From Talaromyces rugulosus (Eukaryota; Ascomycota; Eurotiomycetes; Eurotiales; Trichocomaceae): a stretch of 64,000 nucleotides of DNA. The DNA lies in NCBI RefSeq assembly GCF_013368755.1, contig NC_049561.1:5146001-5210000 (forward strand). Reading direction: 5' to 3'. Of the stretch, positions 21,569 to 33,300 are shown piece by piece. Position 1 is the first letter of the stretch. Every line of letters starts with the position of its first letter. A program made the position numbers and the translations under genes. The notes below the pieces were generated by a model, which saw nothing but the letters and a program-made list of their open reading frames with translations, was not told where the DNA came from and ran no database searches.

Positions 21569-23434
21569 TTACTGTTCACGTTCTCTCCGTATCCACTCAA
21601 CATCCACCTTCCAGTCTTTTACTTTGATCGAGAAATTGATTTTTGGCGAGTACTGTACATTAAAGTTTGCAACGAGTGTGCACTGTTTCATGTGGCGTGG
21701 AAACCGAATGCCCTCGATGATGCCGTAGTATCGTGCTTTACGCGTCGCTGGGTTGTTATAGCTATAAACATCGTCGTTTTTTTTCTCGCTGGGTTTGTTG
21801 TTCATTATGAAGCACTTAGATGGTATGATACATTCCAAGTAGTGATGTTGGTTTTTCTCGTCAACCGCGATGTCTTGATTTCCCTTGTCAACCGCGATGA
21901 TCTCGAATTCGGTGATTTCTACACATCCTTCGATGGTCGTTGCGTCTATTGTTTTTGTCTGGACTCGTACTGGTTGCTTGCATTTGCCTTTGGCGCTGAC
22001 GTCTGCTTGACTGTCTGAGTCTGATTCGGATTCGGATGCGGGTTCTTCGTATGTCTCTGTCACAACGGGGATATCCAACTCAAACTCGAAACGGCCAGCG
22101 AAGAGTCCCGTCCTGGACCCAACAGGCCTCCACAAAGTGGAATCTGCCTCTTCACCGCTGCTTTCTTCGTCGGATGACCGGTGGCTCTCTAAGTATCTGC
22201 TCGGAGTGGAGGGGAAAACTCGCTGTGGCTGGAGCTTTGTTGGTTGCAGGATTTCCACTTCGGAGTCAGGTTTGTCCAGTTCTGGTGAAATGATATCGGA
22301 TCTGTCTTCTTTCTGGGAGAGATCACGATGGTTGTCTGTAAATGACAGTGAAGACACAGACGAGACTGGCGAGCCGAGAGGACCGCTGGAAATAGGAGAG
22401 ACGGGAGAATGTTGAGTATGAAGCTGCTGCTGCTTCCCTGGACGTAAAGATGGTTGCTCATAATCCTTGGATTTACTGAAATCCTTTGGAACATCTCCGC
22501 GACCCTTTGGTTTCTTTACAAGGAGTCGCCTGGGTTGGACATACGCTGTTTCCCCGGAGAGAATGCTTATATCCGGACCAACTTGACAAGAACCAGAACC
22601 CTCGAAGTCGCGAGAAGACCCTTTCAAAGACAAAGGTGGTGGTCTTTTAGACAGGTATTTGCGCGATCCTTGCACTTTTGGTAGCGGACGAGGATGTTCC
22701 ACTGCACGAGTGTGCGGTAACAGTTCACGTTGTTGTACCGGACGACGAGACGGCGGATTAATGTCTTGCTCAGGTCTTTTGTTTTTGGTTAACCTGGAAG
22801 GGCGATTATGGCTTTTCCCCGCTGTGTCCAACGGAAGAGGAACATCTCCGGCTCGAGGATCGATTGGAGTTTGCCAATGAGACGCTGCTGGCTCGTGGCC
22901 GTGGAAGTTTTTGATTTCTCGTGATATTTGTGAGTTTAGACTGATAGATGATTCTGGCCTCTGCTTTGCTTTTCTGGTGTGAGAAGTGTGCTTGTCATCG
23001 TAGGTTAAAGGCCGATCAAAGGGCAGTTGGTCAGGCCCGGAGAAAGGATTGTCTAGACGATCCGAGACCCGTGGTTTGACATGGGATCTCTGTATCTCAG
23101 GGACAGAGAATGAGAACGGTTCATCGAGACGATCTGAGACTCGTGGTTTGGCATTGGGCCTTTTCCTCTCAGGGGTTTGGAATGGTTCGGCCAGACGACC
23201 CTTCATCTGGTCCTGTTTTAGAGGAGACCACGCTGTTTCATTGTCGATTCCTGGAGAATGAGAGGCGTGGTCATTGCTCTCCAGTTCTTCATTTGCGGAA
23301 TAGAAAGTCTGAATACTATCGCGTCTAGTCCTGTCGTTCTTTTGGCTTCTGTCGCGGTAGGTATCCGCCAGAAGAATATTCATGGGGTGTCCGTTGTTAT
23401 CACCGTTGGTCATTGTAGATTCGATTGCTCCCAT
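21569..23434 (-). CDS. Long, mostly disordered protein with KPRVSDRLD repeats
   Basis: Single exon, 621 residues. Residues 75-135 contain two near-identical KPRVSDRLDEPFS / KPRVSDRLDNPFS units, with a related RLAEPFQTP before them. The middle is rich in Pro, Arg, Ser and Gln and is probably disordered. The last 170 residues look folded: FELDIPVVTETYEEP, a Ser/Glu-rich acidic patch, and a beta-rich tail ending in KDWKVDVEWIRREREQ. No signal peptide or membrane segment. It is tail-to-tail with the H+-ATPase (478 bp between stops). I do not recognise the family. Confidence 0.7.
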   Translation of the reverse strand: MGAIESTMTNGDNNGHPMNILLADTYRDRSQKNDRTRRDSIQTFYSANEELESNDHASHSPGIDNETAWSPLKQDQMKGRLAEPFQTPERKRPNAKPRVSDRLDEPFSFSVPEIQRSHVKPRVSDRLDNPFSGPDQLPFDRPLTYDDKHTSHTRKAKQRPESSISLNSQISREIKNFHGHEPAASHWQTPIDPRAGDVPLPLDTAGKSHNRPSRLTKNKRPEQDINPPSRRPVQQRELLPHTRAVEHPRPLPKVQGSRKYLSKRPPPLSLKGSSRDFEGSGSCQVGPDISILSGETAYVQPRRLLVKKPKGRGDVPKDFSKSKDYEQPSLRPGKQQQLHTQHSPVSPISSGPLGSPVSSVSSLSFTDNHRDLSQKEDRSDIISPELDKPDSEVEILQPTKLQPQRVFPSTPSRYLESHRSSDEESSGEEADSTLWRPVGSRTGLFAGRFEFELDIPVVTETYEEPASESESDSDSQADVSAKGKCKQPVRVQTKTIDATTIEGCVEITEFEIIAVDKGNQDIAVDEKNQHHYLECIIPSKCFIMNNKPSEKKNDDVYSYNNPATRKARYYGIIEGIRFPRHMKQCTLVANFNVQYSPKINFSIKVKDWKVDVEWIRREREQ

Positions 23435-24329
23435 GGAGCTGCCGCTTTATTTGGTGGATAGTTGATTTGATTCTCAGAGAGGATAAGAAGAGTCTTTGTA
23501 TTTTGATATCTGGGAACCCGGAGGAAATTTTACTCATATACGCAATTACTCATACGCAGTTACTCATAGACATACCCCTGAGTCACAAATGTCTCGGTTT
23601 GCTACTTCTAGTCACCGCCCATCGACTCAAACGAACAGAGCACATATTTGACTCTCGAAGGAGAAATGCATGGCTTGGACCCTCTGGAAGAATGCATTTT
23701 CTGGTGAAGCTACGTTCTACGTTCTTGGTAAAATAATATAAGCCCTAATTTCCTGTTTCGTCCGAAACGAAAACACACCCGCCACCAGATGACGCTGCAT
23801 TAGCCGTAGTATTCATCGTCTCATAGCTGATACTGGGTCAGTATCTATCGGCGACTAGGAAATTTCGCATATAAACTAATTCTAGTGGAAAAGCCATCAA
23901 GGCTGTGCGGCCTTTGTCTGCCCGACCAACAGTACCCGCTTTTATCGATTATTTTGCCGTCAGGGCATGCAAGTCACAGCACTTGAGATGCTTGGCTTTT
24001 TTTTGGCGTGTGGTGTATTTTTTTTTATTTTTTATTTATTTTTTTTGTAATATCTATATAAAATAATTTTACTATTACTGAGTATCTTTATACAATTCTT
24101 CCACGATTAATAACAGTAACAATATTGTAGTTACTCGGTGCAGAATCACTAGCCTCGGTGACTATAACAATGTAGTACAACCCTAGGAGACAGTTTCTTT
24201 GTTCTGAGGTCCCCTCGCATGGTTTGCTGGATTAATATTATCGTGACAGGGAACATGGATTCAATATTTCCATTCCATTTCTTCTGCTCCATTCGTGCCT
24301 TTACCTATACTTGATTTGGCGGGACAAAA
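23435..24329. other. Intergenic, A/T-rich
   Basis: Low-complexity T/A runs near 24000-24060. No coding signal, RNA gene or clear repeat was seen. Confidence 0.5.
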
Positions 24330-26215
24330 ATGTTCTTCACTCTCTTACAACCGATTGCCATCGGCCTCGTAATATACGAGGCCGGGTGGCTTATCTATTG
24401 TCGCTTCTTCCACCCACTGCGTCAAATTCCGGGGCCTTTTCTGGCTTCTCTAAGTCGACTCTGGGTGGTACTAAACACTGCCAAGGGCGACATGGAGCAC
24501 ACCCAGCGTGCCTCGCACAAGAAATATGGTCATCCACATCACTAGTTGTTGTTATCTTACAATTACATGCGACTGACTAGTCTCACAGGCTACCTAGTTC
24601 GCATCGCCCCAAACGAGGTGGTCTGCTCTGATCTTAGTGCTGTCAAGGTAGAATAGCTGCTCCCATTCTACCGCTGTAGCAGATGCTGAGTTAGCTAGAC
24701 AATATACGGTATTAAAAATCGATTCAAGAAGGTACCTACATAGCAGAATGTGTGCCACTTTCCGTTCATGTCATGACCCCCTCTTTTCAGACTGATTTCT
24801 ACGATGCTTGGGCGGCACCAAAAATCCGTCGGTTATACGGGCCACTTTGCAACCCGAGATGAGAAGAAGCATACGGAGCGTCGACGGATTATCAACCATG
24901 TTTACTCAATGGGCAGTATCCTTGAATCTGAGAGGGACATTAATTCGTGTACGCTTCGTTTTCCGAGACTATGCGGGAGTTCGCCAGGGAAAGGAGAAAG
25001 GTGGATTTGAGCTTGTGGCTAAATATGTAAGCCACATTCAATGTTGTCTATTGTGAGTATAAGGAAAACTCTGACGCTAGTGATTTAAGGTACGCATTTG
25101 ATGTGCTAGGCGAGTTTTTCTATGGCCGGTCATTCGGCATGATGTGTGAGCGCAAGGATGTTGGTGATTACATGAGATTGATATAAGTGCTATTCTCTAT
25201 GTTTATGGTTGGGGGTACTCTATCTTTATACTTATTACAATTATACCTTCTCTCGACGATTATGTTCTCACCGTCACTTCGAGGCGCGGTTGGCGCTGCT
25301 TAAAACCTTGTGAAATTCTCCATCGCAGCCGTAAAAGCCTGTGCTCAGGAGCTGGAGGAAAACATGAACGGATAAACAGGATATGCTTCGGAAAATGATT
25401 GAAATTAGTACAGATACGCGGGGAGAAGATCAATTTTACGCATGAGTATATTTTTCTTGAGTCTTATATTTCTCTGTAAGTGTACCTTCAGTTACCCTTG
25501 CAAATAATTGTATTTCTTCTGAAGGGGTAATAGGTTTGACTCGTGTCAGATTTGCCGGTGCTGATATAATATTTATAGCAATCATTAGTGTTCTTTACTA
25601 CCTGATGCGTAACTCGACCGCGTATCAGAAGCTCAAGGCCGAGATTGACGCAGCCTTCTCCGACAGCACGCTCTCTACCCCGGTCCCTTATAAGACAGCA
25701 ATCAAGCTACCGTACCTAAAGGCCGGTATCAACGAGAGTATGCGTCTTCATCCAGGGGTTGCCTTGGCCATGCCTCGAGAAGTCCAGGCCGATGGAGCAA
25801 CCATATCCGACTTCCATTTCCCAGCAGGTTACCGTGTTGGAGTCAATCCTGCTGTGGTACAATACGACAAAGATGACCGTATGTCGAAGAATTCAATCCA
25901 GATTGCTGGCTGGAAGGTGATGGAGCGCAGATGGAAAGGGCCATGATTCAATTTGGTGGCGGATCGCGGACTTATATCGGGAAACACGTACGTATAGTAC
26001 CAAATTGATAATTCGGGCCCAGCTTGGAATGCAGACTGACGATGTATACTTAGGTCGCCCTATGCGAGGTGTATAAGTTGATTCCTCAGATCATGAGGGA
26101 TTTCAATATCAGACTTGTCGACCCGCAGAAAGCGTGGAAGACAGAGAATTGTTGGTTTAATAAACAGAGAAACGTCACCGTGTATTTTGAGGAGAGAAAG
26201 CTTTCCTCTTTGTGA
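24330..26215 (+). pseudogene. Decayed cytochrome P450 (pisatin-demethylase-like class)
   Basis: P450 pieces occur in order but in shifting frames. An N-terminal membrane anchor with HPLRQIPGPF is followed by LVRIAPNEVVCSD, TDFYDAWAAPK, a frameshift, GYTGHFATRDEKKHTERRR, another shift, YAFDVLGEFFYGRSFG, an in-frame stop, the I-helix, an intact ExxR (ESMR), a frameshift and the haem region. Key residues are lost: the I-helix reads AGADII with both Thr replaced by Ile (25554-25571), the PERF-type Arg is Cys (FNPDCW, codon 25904-25906), and the haem ligand is Tyr (FGGGSRTYIG, codon 25973-25975). All are explained by C-to-T or G-to-A transitions. No functional enzyme can be made. Confidence 0.85.
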
Positions 26216-26474
26216 GAAAACATGCATCATTCCACAGGAAGCTAAAACAACGGCCGCACGACTGTCTGTGCATTGTTTCAGTTCATACTTAGATTTACAA
26301 GTATATATGTCTAGTATCTTGAGATGCAAGAATATACATTAAACCATATGCGTCTATGTTTCGTTAACCAGAAACATTAATTTCCGTCATCTTTCCCCAT
26401 CCAAACCAACTCTAGATGGATGTAAGCCCAAACTTCGAACAAGATGGTAATGTAATAGTACAATACAAACCAGC

Positions 26475-27335
26475 CTAAGCAGAACCATCTTTGGCACCAA
26501 CCCTCTTTGCACACGTACTCCGACGCGCAGAAAGTGGAGGTTTGAGGGTTTCTTTCTTAAAGCTAGATGTGGGGGTTGTTGCTCGGGAAGACTTGCGGTT
26601 GTTGGTGGATCGTGATTTGGTTTTTTGAGGGGATACGACTGTGTTAGTGGTGCTGTGCGATATCGCTAATTTCTTCGGCCTCAGTCACTCCTTGTGATCT
26701 GGTGGCATCTCCGATCCGCCTATACTAACCTCCTCCGCAGGTACGTCCGGTGGTGGCGGGGTTAGTTTGGACAGGTTGATGTACTTGCTCGACTTTTTTA
26801 GTTTGATTCTCGCCCTCGCGAACATGCGGTGTGATCTCGCTGATGCGTTATGAGCCTGGTAATTTTTACGCATTAGTTCAAAGACGACTTGTTATTTCTC
26901 CTTGGGTTCGTCATGGGACTCATGGTTGTGTTTCCGGCACTGACGAGGCGTAATTGCGTCTGGCGTAGATTTAGAGTAGTGCATCTTCTGCGTGATGTTT
27001 TTGCGCGTCCATGTTGCCCGAATTTTGTCGCCGAGTCGCCTGATGTCGAGGATACCCCCATGGAGCTTGTTCGAGTCCGAGACGATGTTGTGGTGGGGGA
27101 AGTCGAGGACAAGAGGTATGTTGAGTTCGCATATCGGCAGCCAGGCGTGGACGGAACGGACCACCTGACGTCGTCGTTTTCAAGAACAGGATGTCTTGGG
27201 ACAGAGACTTGTAGTTTTTGTGGGCTCGGTCTAGTGTCTCGCCCTTGTCGTCAAATACCCTAGTCAGGTCTAGTGAAGTGCCCTGTTCACCTGAATTAGC
27301 TCTGTGTAGTATTGTCTATAGATAACTGCATAAAA
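26475..27335 (-). pseudogene. Decayed unknown gene with two in-frame stops and a frameshift
   Basis: Reading minus, a coding-like frame ANSGEQGTSLDLTR..ETLDRAHKNYKSL shifts frame near 27165. It then continues as ELNIPLVLDFPHHN..LHGGILDIRRLGDKI, meets TAA at 26892-26894, and resumes in the same frame as QVVFELMRKNYQAHN. It meets TGA at 26685-26687 and runs on as LRPKKLAISH to a final TAG at 26475-26477. Both stops could come from CAA and CGA by C-to-T change. Composition (basic, Ser/Thr-rich C terminus) suggests a nuclear or DNA-associated protein, but I do not recognise the family. Confidence 0.55.
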
Positions 27336-27886
27336 CCGACAACTGACCGAGCCAATGACGCTTTGAATAGAATATCTCTGTCTGGTTAAACGAGGTTTAA
27401 CTTGGCTTTAATGTTCCCATCTGTTTTGTGGTAGACAATTTACGAAAGTTGGGATATTTTGTAGGGATGTCGTGAGAACGACCGACGACCAATGAGCTAT
27501 CGCTCAAATTATCACATTTGTATAGCACCATCAACGAATCTCATCATGTCTAACCAAGTAGAAAAATAAAGAAAAATGTTCCTCGGTGGACATGGATTAA
27601 GATTTTGCGCTAAATTAGCAACGTTTCATCCCTCAGGAATACTATCCCTATTCTTCCCCGTTCGCCCTATCAGTTCCCGACACTCCTATCAATCCCCGTT
27701 ACTACTCTTATACGAAGAGGCTAGCATTTGATTTAGATTGGTTTCAGACCCATCATACTTATATTAATAACCAGTCACAACGGGGCCGCGATGGTGAAAC
27801 GCCAAAAGAAAGTACAGGAGCAATTCTCCTCGTCCGACAATCTTCATGGTTCCGATACTCCGCAATGATCGCCGCAGTAAATAGTC

Positions 27887-27892
27887 GGCTAA
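27887..27892 (+). promoter_or_regulatory. GGCTAA word (XlnR-type site) upstream of the GH7 gene
   Basis: GGCTAA is a known consensus for the Aspergillus (hemi)cellulase activator XlnR. It lies 290 bp upstream of the GH7 start. A single six-base match can occur by chance. Confidence 0.3.
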
Positions 27893-28181
27893 TGGTTTCG
27901 TTCCTGCATAATCGAACAATGTTCTCGGACATACTGCTGATCTTGAATGATCTACAGGCACGAAGGATCATTAGATGCCGGATGACCCGATCTAGTGTGC
28001 CGGTACTCCACGTAACGGGCGACTGCTCGATCCTAATCAAGTACCTGGGGCCAGGGCATTGAAGAATCGAAATGAATTAAATAAACGAGAGTTCCCTCGC
28101 CGAGAGTGAGCTTTGTAGTTGGCCAAGTCTCTTCCCTTCCAAATTTTGTATTCTTGTGTTCTTGTGTACTCTTCTTGACAA

Positions 28182-29501
28182 ATGGCCGGTTTACTCGCAC
28201 TCGGAGCGTTGGTTGCTCTCCCTCTGGCATCTGCTCAGTCGGCTGGTACCCCAGATGCTCATCCTCAACTGGTGACTTACAAATGTACCACCAGTGGTGG
28301 CTGCCAGGCGCAGAACACCTCTGTGGTCCTCGATTTCAACTCCCACTGGATCCACCAAACAAACGACAGCAGCGCTTCCTGCCTCAGCAATGGCAGCCTT
28401 GACAGCAGTCTCTGCCCAGACACTGAAACCTGCACCAAGAACTGCGTTGTTGATGGGACCACAAACTATACAGCCACCGGTGTCTCGACATCGGGCAGCT
28501 CCCTCACCATGAACCAATTCACCGCTGGTAGTGACGGCGACCTCGAAGTGACATCCTCGCGGTTGTATCTCTTCGACGGCGCGAGTAACAGTTATGTCCA
28601 ATTCCAGATGCTCAACCAAGAGCTCTCTTTCGACGTTGATGTGTCTACTCTAGTATGCGGTATGAATGGTGCCCTCTATTTCTCCGAGATGGAATCTTCC
28701 GGTGGCCAAAGCTCAGAGAGCCCTGCCGGTGCTGCATTTGGAGCTGGATACTGTGATGCCCAGTGCCCCAAACTTGACTGGCTCAACGGCACTGTCAACA
28801 CCAACGATCTCGGCGCTTGCTGTAGTGAGATGGATCTCTGGGAAGCCAATGCCTACGCTACCCAGCTGACTCCGCATCCATGCACCGAACCTGGTCTCTA
28901 CGCCTGCTCCGGCGACGAGTGCGGCTCATCGGGGGTTTGCGAGGAAGCCGGATGCGGATTCAACCCATACGCTATGGGAGATCAGGATTTCTACAAACCT
29001 GGCGGCACCGTCGACACCAACCACCCATTCACGGTCGTGACGCAGTTCCTCACCAACGACAACACGACCAGCGGCTCGCTTTCTGAGATTCGCCGGCTGT
29101 ACGTCCAGAACGGAACAGTTATTCAGAATGCTGTTGCGACTGTATCGTCTGTTGCCGGAAACAATTCGATTAACGGCGACTATTGCTCTGCGACGGACTC
29201 GGCTTATTCGACCTGGGGCGGACTACCGACTTCGGGTGAGGCTCTTGAGCGTGGTATGACGTTGGTGTTTAGTATTTGGGATGATAGTAGTGCCTTTATG
29301 AACTGGCTCGATAGTGGAAGTGCAGGGCCATGCGACAGCACAGAGGGAGACCCGTCGACAATCCAAGCCAACGCCCCTAACACCTCGGTGACCTTTTCGA
29401 ACATCAAGTGGGGAGATATCGGGTCGACCTACGGCTCGGGTTCTACTTCGAAACTGGCATCCAGACATGCGCACAACCATATTAGGAAATCGTGGCATTA
29501 G
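28182..29501 (+). CDS. GH7 endo-beta-1,4-glucanase (secreted, no CBM1)
   Basis: Single exon, 439 residues. A signal peptide of about 18 residues ends at ASAQS. The GH7 active site is SEMDLWEANAYA (around residue 222), where the first Glu is the nucleophile and the second the acid/base, with Asp between. The segment GCGFNPYAMGDQDFYKPGG and the lack of the long tunnel loops fit endoglucanases over cellobiohydrolases. Many Cys pairs and N-glycosylation sites are present. There is no linker or cellulose-binding module; the protein ends in a short basic tail (SRHAHNHIRKSWH). It would cut internal cellulose or beta-glucan bonds outside the cell. Aspergillus homologues are called celB or eglB, but orthology cannot be proven here. 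Confidence 0.92.
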   Translation: MAGLLALGALVALPLASAQSAGTPDAHPQLVTYKCTTSGGCQAQNTSVVLDFNSHWIHQTNDSSASCLSNGSLDSSLCPDTETCTKNCVVDGTTNYTATGVSTSGSSLTMNQFTAGSDGDLEVTSSRLYLFDGASNSYVQFQMLNQELSFDVDVSTLVCGMNGALYFSEMESSGGQSSESPAGAAFGAGYCDAQCPKLDWLNGTVNTNDLGACCSEMDLWEANAYATQLTPHPCTEPGLYACSGDECGSSGVCEEAGCGFNPYAMGDQDFYKPGGTVDTNHPFTVVTQFLTNDNTTSGSLSEIRRLYVQNGTVIQNAVATVSSVAGNNSINGDYCSATDSAYSTWGGLPTSGEALERGMTLVFSIWDDSSAFMNWLDSGSAGPCDSTEGDPSTIQANAPNTSVTFSNIKWGDIGSTYGSGSTSKLASRHAHNHIRKSWH

Positions 29502-29791
29502 GAAGATACTGATCTGTTCAGGTAACGATTGAAGCTATTCCAACAACCAGAATAGGAAAGTAGTGAATGGCATTGTTGAACCATTTAAAAAATCGTATTA
29601 GAATTGTAAAAGCTGGTTTACTAATGGAAACAGCAGACTGATTCGTATAATCCCTTTGACACTGCCTAGTCGGCTAATAATCAGGAAGGCTGCCACTTAA
29701 GCCCGGCACCATTCGACGTACCTCTCCCAACAGAAATGACTGGACCAGAGTGACAAAGTGAACTGTCTCTGTGTACAGCCGTACTTCACTC

Positions 29792-30167
29792 TCATTGGCC
29801 ATTTGCAATTATCGTATGCTCCGACTTGATCTTCAACCCGAGGCTCTTTCCGAGTTCAGGAAGGGATTTATGGTTGGAATACCTTTCAAAGAGCGAGTCT
29901 GGATCCACAAAAGGCTTACAAGCGTCGGAGAGACGGATATATTCTGCTTCAATCAAATCTCTGCGTTTCGACGGCTGCGTCGCTCACTTGCAGGTATTCG
30001 CGGACCTTTTTAATCGAAGAAGAAGAAACCACCACGTTCAAGTATGGTTCCGTGAGCTCCTTGATAGTGGCATTTGATAGAGCACTGGTAGTGAGGGAGT
30101 TGCTAATGAGAGGGTTGTCAACGAGAAGTCTAGGGAATTTAGAGAGAAATGTTGCGTGAATTATCAA
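29792..30167 (-). pseudogene. Gene fragment of unknown family with a frameshift
   Basis: Minus-strand coding-like text NPLISNSLTTSALSNATIK..VVVSSSSIKKVREYLQVSDA runs to a stop near 29949. It continues one base out of phase as DLIEAEYIRLSDACKPFVD..LGKSLGLKIKSEHTIIANGQ and a stop at 29792. A 28-nt GTGAGC..CGCAG intron would restore the frame but is too short to be convincing. No domain is recognised. Confidence 0.35.
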
Positions 30168-30326
30168 GGTGAATAATCAATTTGCGAGTGATCTATTTCT
30201 AAAGAGTCATGCAGTGCCAAACGTCACAAGATAGAGACAGGTGGTACAAGAACAAAAGCGGAAGATGTCAGACGAATACGGAAACATTCGGACAGGAAGA
30301 ATATAAAACAAAACTGCGAATCTCTC

Positions 30327-33300
30327 TTAATGTGATACGGCGTTATACAGGCTTGCGAACGCGGAATCCCTTTCTAGTAGGGCATCCGGAGTGTCGTACT
30401 CGACAAGCTCTCCGCCCTGTAGAAATGCCACCTTGTCAAAATGTCTGATGTATCTAAGACGATGGACAACTGCCAGGACAGTCTGTGCGGCAAAGTCCTT
30501 GTCAATAACGTCTTGCATTATGCGTTCAGTGCCGGAGTCCACACTGTAGAAACGAGTATGTTCGTTAGTATCTTCCCACTAAGCGGTATCGGAAGAAAAG
30601 ACACACCTGCTGGTTGCTTCATCCAGTATCAAAATGCTACTCTTGCGAACCATCGCCCTTTCAAGGCAAAGAAGTTGCTTTTCACCCACCGACCACGATG
30701 TGAGAGGTATTTTCGCATCTAGCCCTCCAATACTTTCCACTTTATCCCAGAGGCTTAGTCTTTGGAGGGTTCTAACAATCGTATCATCAGAGACATTTTC
30801 ATATGGATCTATGTTGAACCGAACCGTCCCAGGTATAAGAAATGGGTCTTGCGGGACCACATTGATACGTGATCGTAAATCTGCGGGAGTAAGGGACGAG
30901 ATGTCCACTGAGTCTATTTTAATAGAACCAGTATACTTAATCATGGCTAGCAGGGTGAGTACTAGCGAGGTCTTGCCACTACCGGAGTGGCCACAAATCG
31001 CTATCTTCTGTCCTGGTTTGATAGAGAGCGAGATGCCCTTTAGTATCGGATTGGCTTCCGATCTATAGTCACAAACAACATTAGCTCATACTATGCGGAG
31101 TGGCTGGAATACAGATATTAGTCATACTTATATGCGGCAACCACATTGTTGAATTCCACCATCCCAGAAGCCGGCCAGTTAGGTGAAATATCCGTGTGAA
31201 AATTCTTGGCATAGTCTTCCAACGGAGTCCCTTCCACGAAGTCCTTGACACGGGCGACCGCTCCAATAGAAGTTTCAAGCATTGTCCAGTTTTTCACAAG
31301 GGACATCAAGGTGGTATTAAAGCTCATGACCGTGACAAGAGCCACACCGACCGCACCGGCATCGAAGATGTTTTTCCAAGTTACAACAATGGCAACAAGT
31401 ATCACAGCAATAATCGTCACAAGTAGGTCGAGAACAAAGGCAAGTAACTGTTGTATACAGTAGAGAGAGTATATCGGACGTTGCGAAGTGTCAAGGCGGG
31501 ATTCGAGTATCTGTTGAAAAGACCGTTGCCAGCCAAAAGCTCGGACTGTGTTGCCTCCATCAGAAGTCTCGAGAAACAGTTGATATACGGGTGCTTTTGC
31601 CTCGATATCTAATAATCGTACCTGCCGCGAGGTACAAAGGTAGAACCTTTGGATAATGTAGACAGTGGCAGCGACAAGTGGCAGAGCAACGGTAAGGTAT
31701 TTACCAAACACAGCAAGGAGTACGCCTTTACCAATAATTCCACAGAGAGCTATATAACTATCGTTAATATTCTATTTCACCATATGCAAGGCTCTTACCG
31801 TAGCTGTAGTTTATAGCGACTGAGCAAAGATCCATTCCAACTAATTCCATATCCTGACTGAAACTATGCCGGTGAAGTTAGTAATGTGCCTCATATTGAA
31901 AAAAAATTCTCTTAAACTTACCGATTTATTACAGAGCCTACATCCGTTTCCAGACAGAATTGTAATGTGGCACTAAATTTATATGAGAAGATAATAATTA
32001 TAACCACTAACTCGAGAAACTTACCCAAGTGTAGTCCTCAAGAGATCAGTGTGAAAATTTTTTGCCGAGTTGGATATCGCAGTGATGAATAGAAACCTAC
32101 TTGGTTAGCGCGCTGAAATAGAAGGAGGGTTGAAACCGGGCATACCAGCAAGCTATAGTCATACACAGGGTTGACGCAACTCCTAAAGTGGCATAGACTC
32201 CTAAATACATGCCATCTACTCGGATACTTGAACTTTCTGTGTTCGCCGAGGACCACCAATCAACCCAGACAACTAGGCGGATTGAGTGAGCAATTATCCG
32301 GTCTTTCCTTTGGAAACGATGACTTACTGGAAAATTCAGCACAGAAAACGCATAGAATCAAAAAGGCAAAAACACCTGTTATAGCCATATGGCCGGAAGC
32401 CTTTGAAAAATAGCGGTATACCGAAAAACTCCCATTGCGACGATTCAAATCAGCTGCCTTCTCACCAGACGGAGAAGGGTCATCCGTCGCTGGCTTTCCA
32501 TGATTATTGGTCAAATTTGAGGTGCTCTCAAGAAGAGGGGTCTCTTCAAAAACCCCAGACAACTTTCCAAGAGCTGCCACGTATCCATTGCCCTGCTGCA
32601 ATTCTTCTAGGGTCCCAAATTCTAGCACACGGCCGTTTTCTAGCACAATGATATCGTCGGCTAATGCAATAATTGAAGCTGTGATTTGTTAGCAAATGAT
32701 AAATTTCGGTAATTGAAGATGCAAATCTTACGAGTGTGTGTAACAAAAACAACAGTAGCTTGGTTTTTTCGTAACAACCCATTTTTACCAAGTAAGCGGT
32801 TGGAGATCAGAGACACATTGTATGAATCCACGCCACTGAAGATATCATCTAGCAAGATGAGCTGGCAGCGAGAATAAATAGCTCGGGCCAGAGCCTGATG
32901 CATTTTGGTTAATGAAAGGAATATCAATTGAAAAAAAAAGAACCCACAACGCGTTGTTTCTGTCCGCCGCTCAGAGAACTGCCTTTGCTCCCGACAACTA
33001 CATTATCTCCTTCTTTGAACCCACGGAGATCAGTTTCAAGGCCACAGGCCCACAGAACCGTAGAATACCATTCTTCATCGACTGAATATTTCCCTGGCTG
33101 CCCAATGATGTTATCACGTATGGTGCCGTTCATTAGCCATGGGACCTGGGAGCAATAAGCTGCAGTTGAGAAATTTCTGTCTGTTCTGCCCTTTCCGTCA
33201 AGAGCTACCGTCTCCCCCAGAATACTTTCTAGTAATGTCGACTTTCCACTTCCAACAGGTCCGAGGATTATCGTGATGCGGCTGTCCATGATTGATATGT

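Noticed and set aside
26889..27263. 124-codon plus-strand ORF
   Set aside because: It is the shadow of the decayed minus-strand gene.
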